Source: JAENVT01 sp040006755 (lineage in GTDB: Bacteria > Actinomycetota > Acidimicrobiia > Acidimicrobiales > Ilumatobacteraceae). Taken from it: a stretch of 46,447 nt of DNA. The notes under the pieces were generated by a model, which was given only the letters and a program-made list of their open reading frames with translations, made no database searches and had not been told where the DNA came from. Both the position numbers and the translations under genes were made by a program. Location of the stretch: positions 1-46,447 of the forward strand of contig JBDTWJ010000007.1 of NCBI GenBank assembly GCA_040006755.1, written 5' to 3'. This document shows positions 40,512-46,447 of the stretch, in pieces. Position 1 is the first letter of the stretch. The number at the start of each line of letters is the position of its first letter.

Positions 40512-42389
40512 TCACGGTGCGAACGTGGCGACTTGGTCGACGACCAGATGAGATTTCATGTTCGATCGCACGCAGACATTGCCGGCACTATCGCCGCCGA
40601 CGGCGATGAGGTTGGCCATGTCTTCTGCCTGTGCAGTGTTGATCAACGAGCTGATCAGCGCGGACCCGCATGGCCGGACGATGACGAAGCCGAGCGCGGT
40701 GCTGTCGACCGCGATCACGTTGAGCACCGAGACCGCGTCGACGTGAACCGGCGTCTCGGCATTTGTTGCAGCGCCGTTGTTGAGCCGGGTGTCAAGCAAT
40801 CGCAACGGTGACGTCGGGCGATACGCCAACCCGTTGGCGCCGGGCCCGAACCATCCAGCGACGTCGACCACGATGTGAGACGTGCCGGTGTAGGTGAGCA
40901 CGCAGACGGATCCGTTCTGCCCGAGACCGACGAGCACCGATGACGCCGTCGAACGCAGCGGTCGGGCGTTGACGTTTGACGACAGCGGCGCCGTGCCGCA
41001 CGGCCCCGGGTAGGCCGTGAGCACCGTCGGCGCCGTCGGGTCGGCAACGGTGAGGTTCAACCAGACAGCGGTCGCGTTCTGAGGAACGCCACCCTGCCCC
41101 CGCATCGCCAGCTCTGTCTGCACCGGCGCAGTTCGAACACCGGTGATCTGCGTGAGCTGAGCGGCGCCGCCACGAGTGTCGACCCATCGGGTCGGCGTCA
41201 GCGGGTGGAACCGGTCGCCGTCGGGCGTGAACGCACCCATCACGTCGACGACCACATCGGTCGGGTTGGAAGCGAAGATGCATGCCTTGCCGTCCGTCAT
41301 CGGGGTGATGACGAGACCGGCGGTGGTGCGACCGACCTCGTAGTTGATGTTCGAGGTCGGTGGCCGCTCGCCACATGCGAACACGGTGAGGAAGCCGGGG
41401 ACGCAACTACCGGTGGCCGTGACGCTGAACACGGTGGCAGTCGCATTGGTCGGCACCACCTGCTTGACGTCGATCGCGACGGTACGACCGGCGCCCATCA
41501 TCCCGCTCGCGCCACCCTTCGTTGGATCGCGTGTGTCGAGCACTCGCTCCGGCGTCAGCGGAACGAAACCAGACGGGTCGGATGGCATCGGAGCGCCGGC
41601 AGGCCCGCTGTCGACAGCTCCGGTTTGCGCGTTGGCGATGCGGCATCGACCTATCGACGGTTCTGCGTCGAGACCAGTCTTGATGAAGGTGGCCAATCCG
41701 GTCGCGCCGGCGAGGCTGAGATGGATGCCGTCGGAGGCGAACCAGGAGCTCTGGTCCACCGTGTGTGCATCCCAATCGAGGACCTTCAGCGAGCTGTGGC
41801 GCGTCGCCGCAGACGTCAGTTCGCTGTTGTGGCTGCCGTACAGGTTCCTGGCCTCGATGCCCCCCGGCAACACGTACGCCGTGTTGGTGCGGTAGGTCAG
41901 CCACAGTACCCGTTTCACTCCCTGTGTCTCGGCCTCGGCCATCACCGCATCGACCGCGTTGGTGATGGACGCATCGTCGTAGCCCGCCATCACGACCATT
42001 GCCTCGCCAAGATGGCCCTTGAGCGTCGTCCTCATCAGGGGCAGAACGCTCAACGGCGTGGTGCCGAATCGACCGCGGCAACTGGCCGCGACCAGGCGCC
42101 GGCAGCTCTCGGCATCGAATGTCAGCTTGTACGAGCTACCGACGATGTCACGCGGATCGTTGCCCGTGCTCGAGGTCCATGCCATGCCGGCCATCGTCGA
42201 GTCGCCGATCAGCGATACCGGTGGTGCGTCGGGCGGGGGAGGCGCTGCGACGGCGATCCGGCTCGACGCGGCAATGGGCAAGGATGCAGCGAGCACCGCC
42301 GCTGTGGCAACGGCGCGCAACAGCAATCGTCTCGAATGTGATGAAGACATTGGTGCCGTGGTACCCACTGACGTTTCCTCTCGAACCAT
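40512..42389 (-). CDS. Secreted SGNH hydrolase with three surface beta repeats
   Basis: A 625-residue protein. An export signal (SRRLLLRAVATAAVLAASLP) is followed by an SGNH/GDSL-like domain with the serine block SLIGDSTMAGMAW and the late block SDGIHLSLAG. From about residue 270 come three repeats of about 115 residues, each opening with a PxRxLDTR-type motif (PERVLDTRD, PTRWVDTRG, PLRLLDTRL) and closing with a VVDVxGxF-type motif (VVDVMGAF, VVDVAGWF, VVDQVATF). These repeats are common on actinobacterial surface proteins. The enzyme may deacylate a wall or glycan substrate. An ATG at 42350 is an alternative start. Confidence 0.78.
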   Translation of the reverse strand: MVREETSVGTTAPMSSSHSRRLLLRAVATAAVLAASLPIAASSRIAVAAPPPPDAPPVSLIGDSTMAGMAWTSSTGNDPRDIVGSSYKLTFDAESCRRLVAASCRGRFGTTPLSVLPLMRTTLKGHLGEAMVVMAGYDDASITNAVDAVMAEAETQGVKRVLWLTYRTNTAYVLPGGIEARNLYGSHNSELTSAATRHSSLKVLDWDAHTVDQSSWFASDGIHLSLAGATGLATFIKTGLDAEPSIGRCRIANAQTGAVDSGPAGAPMPSDPSGFVPLTPERVLDTRDPTKGGASGMMGAGRTVAIDVKQVVPTNATATVFSVTATGSCVPGFLTVFACGERPPTSNINYEVGRTTAGLVITPMTDGKACIFASNPTDVVVDVMGAFTPDGDRFHPLTPTRWVDTRGGAAQLTQITGVRTAPVQTELAMRGQGGVPQNATAVWLNLTVADPTAPTVLTAYPGPCGTAPLSSNVNARPLRSTASSVLVGLGQNGSVCVLTYTGTSHIVVDVAGWFGPGANGLAYRPTSPLRLLDTRLNNGAATNAETPVHVDAVSVLNVIAVDSTALGFVIVRPCGSALISSLINTAQAEDMANLIAVGGDSAGNVCVRSNMKSHLVVDQVATFAP

Positions 42390-42526
42390 CGCCGCCGGGC
42401 AAGGTAGCGGAATTCATGCTGCCGACATGCGGCGCGCGGCCATCCACGCACGAAATCCAGTTGTCCATGTCGAAAACCTGCTGGAGCTTCGACACCTCAT
42501 GATGATCATTCACACGGCCCGCGTGC

Positions 42527-43081
42527 CTACCAGGCGTCGCCTTCTCTCCAATCACAGGTGAGCTCGCCGGCGATGGTCAACGCACTGCCGAGAGGGAGAA
42601 CGTATATGCAGCCGTCCTCGTCGGGCGTTGGTACAACGCCCGTTGGCGTCAGCGCCGACGTAGCACCGCGCCATCTGATCCATCCACGATGCTCGTACAT
42701 GTTCACCGCTTCGTCGGTAGCGCCCAGAGCGCCGATGTCGTAGGCATTCTCGATGATCCGTTCCAGGGCTTCCATCATCCGTCCGCCGATGCCGTGCCGT
42801 TGCCACTCGGGAAGGACGGCGACGCCCTCGACATAGCCGGTTCTCAGTGCCTGCCCACCGTGGAAGACGCGGCGCTGGATGACGGAGGCGTGCCCTACGA
42901 CGGAGTCGTCGTGCCAGGCGATGGCGTGCATGCCACCGAGGCAATGCTCCCAGTCATGCTCGGTCATCTCGCCCTCGAACGCGATGTCGAGGACTTGGCG
43001 GGCCTTCGCCAGCACCGAACGATCGACATCGGCGGTGTGTGCGACCTGTAGTAGGAACTCTCCAGGCTGCGGGGCGCTCAC
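42527..43081 (-). CDS. AAC(2')-I-like aminoglycoside 2'-N-acetyltransferase
   Basis: A 184-residue GNAT protein. The whole length follows the chromosomal AAC(2')-I pattern: HTADVDRSVLAKARQVLDI, DWEHCLGGMHAIAWHDDSVVG, HASVIQRRVFHGGQALRTGY with VEGVAVLPEWQRHGIG (acetyl-CoA loop), NAYDIGALGATDEA, GATSALTPTGVVPTPDEDGC and the final CDWREGDAW. Mycobacterial AAC(2') enzymes acetylate gentamicin-type drugs and may have a housekeeping role. The start is set at GTG 43081 from the expected length; no good ribosome site is seen. It diverges from the frameshifted gene at 43145. Confidence 0.82.
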   Translation of the reverse strand: MSAPQPGEFLLQVAHTADVDRSVLAKARQVLDIAFEGEMTEHDWEHCLGGMHAIAWHDDSVVGHASVIQRRVFHGGQALRTGYVEGVAVLPEWQRHGIGGRMMEALERIIENAYDIGALGATDEAVNMYEHRGWIRWRGATSALTPTGVVPTPDEDGCIYVLPLGSALTIAGELTCDWREGDAW

Positions 43082-43144
43082 CAGCGCCGACGCTAGCGGT
43101 GCGTCTCGATCGATACCAATGGAATACGAGGTGAGGAGATACGA

Positions 43145-43700
43145 ATGAGTGAGATCGCTGATCGCTACCGAAGGGTGTCCGATGGGATGACGCGGACCGT
43201 CGAAGCGGTTCCGTCCGACGCGTGGGGGGAATCCCGCACCGTGCGAAGGATGGGTCGCACGCGATGTGGTTCGCCACATGGTTGAGTGGATCCCCGGGTT
43301 TCTACGCGCCGGCGCCGACATCGATCTGCCCAAGGGGCCATCGGTCGACGACGATCCGGTCGCGGCCTGGCAGGAACTCACGGATGGAATCCAACGGGTG
43401 CTCGAAGACCCGCAGACTGCGCAAAGCCAGTTCGAGCATCCCCGTGCAGGGCGCCACTCCGTTGAGAATGCAATCGACATGTTCTTCTTGGGCGACGTCT
43501 TGATCCACACCTGGGACCTGGCGCGGGCAACCGGGCTCGACGAGAACCTCGATGCCGATGAGGTCCACCGAATGCTGACGGGCGTCGAGCCGTACGACGA
43601 GATGTTGCGCGCCAGCGGTCAGTATGGTCCGCGGATCGAAGTCCCGAGCGATGCTGATGAGCAGGCGAGATTGATTGCATTCATGGGACGGCAGCCGTAG
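43145..43700 (+). pseudogene. Frameshifted maleylpyruvate-isomerase-like (TIGR03086/DinB-fold) gene
   Basis: From ATG 43145 (GAGGAG upstream) the frame reads MSEIADRYRRVSDGMTRTVE up to SDAWG. After a run of six G (43224-43229) the protein continues one frame over: NPAPCEGWVARDVVRHMVEW to the stop at 43700. Removing one G restores a full protein of about 184 residues of the DinB-like TIGR03086 family, including the metal histidine in VRHMVEW and the later LIHTWDLARATG. The cause may be a true mutation, phase variation or a sequencing error in the homopolymer. The downstream frame alone encodes 144 residues. Confidence 0.75.
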
Positions 43701-43816
43701 ATCTGAGTGCTCGTCCCGAAATTTTCGTCGACTGTGTCGATTCAGGCACAGGTCGTTCGTGTAGAGGGCAACGAGAGACCTGGTGAGTGCCGGGTCCGAA
43801 AAAAAGGAGAACCGAA

Positions 43817-44170
43817 ATGACGCAGTACCTGTTGTCCGTCCATGGTGTCGAGGGCGAAGAGATTCCCGCACCGGATGAAATGCAGAAAATCTTCAAGGCC
43901 GTCGACGATCTCAACACCAAGATCCAGAAGCAGGGCTCGTGGGTCTTCGCCGGTGGCCTGCACCCGGCGAACACCGCAACCGTCGTCCGCGTCCAGAATG
44001 GCGACGTGGTGACCAGCGATGGTCCGTTCGCCGAGTCGAAGGAGCAGCTCGGTGGATTCTGGATCGTCGAACTGCCCGATCTCGATGCCGCGCTGGCTCT
44101 GGCCGCCGAAGCGACGGTCGCCTGCGCCGCACCCATCGAGGTTCGCCCGTTCCAAGACGAGCCGAGCTGA
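43817..44170 (+). CDS. DGPF/YciI-type protein paired with an intact ECF sigma factor
   Basis: A 117-residue DGPF-family protein: MTQYLLSVHGVEGEE, VRVQNGDVVTSDGPFAESKE, GGFWIVELPDLDAALALAAE and IEVRPFQDEPS. AAGGAG lies 8 bases upstream of the ATG. The sigma gene follows after 9 bases, the gene order known for ECF42 units. It is a paralogue of the protein at 32754; its ribosome site and spacing to the sigma gene are both good. Confidence 0.9.
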   Translation: MTQYLLSVHGVEGEEIPAPDEMQKIFKAVDDLNTKIQKQGSWVFAGGLHPANTATVVRVQNGDVVTSDGPFAESKEQLGGFWIVELPDLDAALALAAEATVACAAPIEVRPFQDEPS

Positions 44171-44179
44171 ACGGGCCCA

Positions 44180-45406
44180 ATGACTGGAGCGGTCAATGGA
44201 TCTGACATCGAGCGCGTGTTTCGCGCCGAGTCGGGCCGAGCGGTGGCAAGCCTGGTCCGCTTCTTCGGTGATATCGACATCGCCGAGGAAGCGGTCCAGG
44301 AGGCTTTCGCGATCGCCATACAGCGGTGGCCCGAAACCGGCCTGCCGCCGAGCCCAGCGGGTTGGATCATCACCACGGCACGGAATCGGGGTCTTGACCG
44401 CGTGCGACGTGAATCGTCGCGCAACGACCGTCAACAGCAGGCGTTCCTGGTGTACGCCACCGAAGCGCACACAGAGGTAGGACCGGTGGAAGACGAGCGA
44501 CTTCGACTGATCTTCACCTGTTGTCACCCCGCGCTCGGCCCCGAAGCCCAAGTGGCGCTGACGCTGCGCCTGATCGCAGGCCTACAGACGCCGGAGATCG
44601 CGCGTGCACTGCTCGTGACGGAGCCGACCATGGGCCAGCGCCTGGTGCGGGCCAAGAGCAAGATTCGCGCCGCCAACATCCCATACCGGGTCCCCGACGA
44701 CCACGAGCTGCCCGACCGATTGCGGTCGGTACTCGCCGTGGTGTACCTCATCTTCAACGAGGGTCACGTCGCCACCAGCGGACATGCGCTGATCCGCGAG
44801 GATCTGTGCGGCGAAGCCATTCGCCTCACACGCGTGTTGGTGGAGTTGATGCCCGACGAAGGCGAGGCGCAGGGCTTGCTCGCGCTGTTGCTGCTGACCG
44901 AGGCGCGTCGACCAGCGCGCGTTTCGGCCGACGGATCGCTCGTTCGCCTAGGCGAGCAGGATCGTTCGTTGTGGAACAGTGCGCTGATCGAGGAGGGTCA
45001 TGCGATCGTGCGAGCATTGCTGCGACGCGGCATACCCGGGCCGTACCAGATCCAGGCCGCCATCGCCGCCGTGCACGCCGACGCTGCGACTGCCGAAGCC
45101 ACCGACTGGTCGCAGATCGTCCAGCTCTACGACCAACTGCTGATGTACACGCCGACACCGATCGTTGCCCTCAATCGAGCCATCGCCGTTGCTGAACTCG
45201 ATGGACCCGAGCCGGCGTTGGCCATCATCGAGCAACTCGACCTCGGCAACTTCCACCTGTATCACGCCGCTCGCGCCGATCTGCTCGAACGGCTCGGACG
45301 AGTCGATGAGGCGACTGACTCCTATGACCGCTCGATAGATCTCACCACCAACATGGTGGAGCAAGATCACCTGCGCCGGCGCCGCGCCGACTTACATCTC
45401 CACTGA
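44180..45406 (+). CDS. ECF42-group RNA polymerase sigma factor with DUF6596/TPR C-terminus
   Basis: A 408-residue sigma factor. Region 2 spans about residues 15-80 (SLVRFFGDIDIAEEAVQEAF, ITTARNRGLDRVRR). Region 4 lies near 110-165 (RLIFTCCHPALGPEAQVALTL, LVTEPTMGQRLVRAKSKI). The rest is the DUF6596/TPR extension (VYLIFNEGHVATSGHALIREDLC, RLGEQDRSLWNSALIEEGH, PIVALNRAIAVAELDGPE). This long extension replaces an anti-sigma factor in the ECF42 group and is needed for activity. The partner DGPF gene lies 9 bases upstream. It is the intact counterpart of the pseudogene at 33086. Confidence 0.9.
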   Translation: MTGAVNGSDIERVFRAESGRAVASLVRFFGDIDIAEEAVQEAFAIAIQRWPETGLPPSPAGWIITTARNRGLDRVRRESSRNDRQQQAFLVYATEAHTEVGPVEDERLRLIFTCCHPALGPEAQVALTLRLIAGLQTPEIARALLVTEPTMGQRLVRAKSKIRAANIPYRVPDDHELPDRLRSVLAVVYLIFNEGHVATSGHALIREDLCGEAIRLTRVLVELMPDEGEAQGLLALLLLTEARRPARVSADGSLVRLGEQDRSLWNSALIEEGHAIVRALLRRGIPGPYQIQAAIAAVHADAATAEATDWSQIVQLYDQLLMYTPTPIVALNRAIAVAELDGPEPALAIIEQLDLGNFHLYHAARADLLERLGRVDEATDSYDRSIDLTTNMVEQDHLRRRRADLHLH

Positions 45407-45432
45407 TGCTGGGCATCGATTCGATCCAGGCC

Positions 45433-45475
45433 GCGATGAGAGATGAGCCGCTCGGCTCCGCACATCTCTCATCAC
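45433..45475 (-). repeat. 43-bp palindromic repeat, copy 7 (pair C)
   Basis: Arms GCGATGAGAGAT / ATCTCTCATCAC with one mismatch. The inner part GAGCCG...CCGCAC gives it the opposite orientation to copy 8, whose start is 62 bases away. It starts 27 bases after the sigma factor stop. Confidence 0.85.
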
Positions 45476-45494
45476 ACCGGTGGCGGGTCGCGAC

Positions 45495-45537
45495 GCGATG
45501 AGAGATTTGCGGCCTCGGGCGGCTCATCGCTCATCAC
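45495..45537 (+). repeat. 43-bp palindromic repeat, copy 8 (pair C)
   Basis: Arms GCGATGAGAGAT / ATCGCTCATCAC, the most diverged copy, followed by ACGGGTT like copies 2 and 3. Past the pair, the stretch to 45869 holds a hairpin, a doubtful small frame and a palindromic operator, with no confident gene. Confidence 0.8.
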
Positions 45538-45575
45538 ACGGGTTCTGCCTGCGAGCTGGCACTGATCGACAGCAC

Positions 45576-45606
45576 GTCACCGTGCCTGCGGGGCAGACAC
45601 GGTGAC
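45576..45606. terminator. Strong hairpin between the repeat pair and the OmpR-type regulator
   Basis: GTCACCGTG and CACGGTGAC form a perfect 9-bp stem, continued after one mismatch by CTG/CAG, around the loop CGGGG. No T run follows on either strand. It may stop transcription from either side, or be part of the small leftward frame at 45577-45754. Confidence 0.4.
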
Positions 45607-45754
45607 ATGGTGATGGTCGTCGAACTCCTCGACGAACGGCTCGCTACGCCGACCCCGACGGGTGAAGGAGCCGACGACGGGACGGGGCGGTGTCGTCGTC
45701 GACAGCGAACGTGACCAGCACGGCACCAGTAGGGAGGAGGCTGGTGGTGATCAT
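45577..45754 (-). pseudogene. Possible small gene with a frameshift, function unknown
   Basis: Leftwards from ATG 45754, preceded by AAGGAAG 7 bases upstream, the frame reads MITTSLLPTGAVLVTFAVDD DTAP in two short blocks and soon stops. One frame over, from the same C-rich place, reads VVGSFTRRGRRSEPFVEEFD then DHHHVTVSAPQAR and ends at a TGA within the hairpin. Joined, these would give about 59 residues. The good ribosome site is the only firm sign; it may be chance. Confidence 0.25.
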
Positions 45755-45828
45755 CGTTGACTTCCTTCGTCGGGAGCGGAGCGAACCGCCGCATTGTGCC
45801 TCACGCCGACTTGACCCTTGCTGAAGAC

Positions 45829-45848
45829 AGCTGAAGACGTCTTCAGCT
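45829..45848. promoter_or_regulatory. Perfect 20-bp palindrome upstream of the OmpR-type regulator
   Basis: AGCTGAAGACGTCTTCAGCT is fully self-complementary. CTGAAGAC also occurs at 45821-45828 and again at 45831-45838, giving direct repeats 10 bases apart, the usual spacing for OmpR/PhoB-type regulators. TTGACC at 45811-45816 may be a -35 box. The site ends 21 bases before the regulator's GTG, so autoregulation is likely. Confidence 0.6.
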
Positions 45849-45869
45849 TGCGCGTGTGAGACTGGAGGC

Positions 45870-46447
45870 GTGCGTCTACTCGTGGTCGAAGACGAGGTGC
45901 GTCAGGCCGCTGCGTTGAAGCGCGGCCTCGAGGCCGAGGGTTTCGCTGTTGACGTTGCAAGCAACGGAACCGACGGCCTGTGGCTGGCGACCGAGCAGCC
46001 GTACGACGCGATCGTGTTGGACGTGATGCTGCCCGGACTCAATGGCTACAAGGTGTGTGCCGCGTTGCGCGACAAGCAGATCTGGACGCCCGTGCTCATG
46101 CTGACGGCGAAAGATGGCGAGCTCGACGAAGCGGAGGCGCTCGACACCGGTGCCGACGACTTCTTGTCGAAACCGTTCTCCTACGTTGTCCTGGTAGCGC
46201 GGTTACGCGCCCTGCTGCGACGCGGTGGTTCCGCGCAGCCACCGGTGCTGCAATCCGGCAGCATCGACCTCGACGTCGCCGCGAGGGCATGCCTCGTCGA
46301 CGGCCAACCGGTGGAACTGACGCCTCGCGAATTCTCCGTCGTCGAGTACCTGATGCGCCGCCTCGGCGAGGTCGTGCCCAAGTCGGAGATCCTCGAGCAC
46401 GTGTGGGACTTCGCCTTCGACGGCGACGACAACGTGGTCGAGGTGCA
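45870..46447 (+). CDS. OmpR/PhoB-type response regulator, 3' end outside the window
   Basis: The frame from GTG 45870 is open to the window edge (192 complete codons). The receiver has E7/D8, phospho-acceptor D51 (AIVLDVMLPGLNGYKVC), T in LMLTAKDG and the lysine in FLSKPFSY. A winged-helix output domain follows from about residue 130 (DLDVAARACLVDGQPVELTP, REFSVVEYLMRRLGEVVPKS, EILEHVWD). GGAGG lies only one base before the GTG, which is unusually close, but the start fits the family (VRLLVVEDE). A histidine kinase probably follows beyond the window. Confidence 0.88.
   Translation, partial: MRLLVVEDEVRQAAALKRGLEAEGFAVDVASNGTDGLWLATEQPYDAIVLDVMLPGLNGYKVCAALRDKQIWTPVLMLTAKDGELDEAEALDTGADDFLSKPFSYVVLVARLRALLRRGGSAQPPVLQSGSIDLDVAARACLVDGQPVELTPREFSVVEYLMRRLGEVVPKSEILEHVWDFAFDGDDNVVEV

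Noticed and set aside
20465..45537. The repeated palindromes as a CRISPR array
   Set aside because: The copies are scattered over 25 kb as pairs and singles, the spacers within pairs are only about 18-19 bases, and no cas genes are present.
1..46447. tRNA, rRNA or riboswitch genes
   Set aside because: No cloverleaf, rRNA motif or known aptamer core was recognised by eye in the intergenic stretches; a covariance-model scan was not possible here.

Overview
The window looks like chromosomal DNA of a high-GC actinobacterium, most likely from class Acidimicrobiia (Ilumatobacter-like). The grounds are the codon bias, a GPP34 protein, a remnant of the 13E12 (DUF222-HNH) family, an F420-type luciferase-like oxidoreductase, DUF6596-type ECF sigma factors and an SGNH hydrolase carrying 'xRxLDTR' surface repeats. 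No database could be searched, so the taxonomic call is an inference. No tRNA, rRNA, CRISPR array, complete insertion sequence or prophage was seen.

Layout. 0-5.7 kb: the end of a methyltransferase gene, a decayed DUF222-HNH gene, a GPP34 gene behind a probably leaderless promoter, an MFS exporter, a lipoprotein, and a two-gene operon closely resembling tmpA-tmpB, the enzymes that turn trimethylaminoethylphosphonate into glycine betaine and phosphate. 5.7-10.4 kb: two large FtsX-type ABC permeases with no ATPase beside them. 10.4-21.7 kb: a signalling block. A leftward operon (cyclic-nucleotide-binding protein, MBL hydrolase, FAD oxidoreductase) diverges from a rightward operon of four tightly packed genes: a NarL-type response regulator fused to a class III nucleotide cyclase, an ABC ATPase, an FtsX permease and a NarL-type histidine kinase. 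Two more response regulators converge on it. The parts suggest one circuit that senses at the membrane, makes a cyclic nucleotide, reads it and perhaps destroys it. This is the strongest candidate here for an undescribed system.

21.8-29.6 kb: an EVE-domain protein, an AlaX editing enzyme, an HNH-like protein, an M14-like lipoprotein, a pentapeptide-DinB protein, a bacterial lysyl oxidase, an MBL-GAF fusion, a TfoX-N protein and a stand-alone Clp_N protein. 29.6-32.7 kb: an arsenic island (arsM, two arsR genes, an arsI/cadI-type lyase, an aqpS-like channel and the stump of arsC). Three copies of one palindromic operator tie its promoters together. 32.7-46.4 kb: two DGPF/ECF42 sigma pairs (one sigma gene decayed, one intact), an LLM oxidoreductase, a sulfite-oxidase-fold enzyme, a CapA-like protein, a ruined intradiol dioxygenase, a TetR-MFS pair, an SGNH hydrolase, an AAC(2')-like acetyltransferase, a frameshifted DinB/maleylpyruvate-isomerase-type gene, and the start of an OmpR-type regulator behind a perfect 20-bp palindrome.

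Two dispersed repeat families run through the window. One is a 43-bp palindrome present in eight copies. Six of these form three pairs spaced 61-62 bp, in a REP/BIME-like pattern. Copies sit at gene ends, twice supply the stop codon, and one pair lies exactly where arsC is cut off. The other family is a CTCCGG hairpin element in three copies near 1.9 and 3.4 kb. Several genes are broken: DUF222-HNH, arsC, a sigma factor, the dioxygenase and the maleylpyruvate-isomerase-type gene. Some of the single-base breaks could be sequencing errors, but the large deletions could not.
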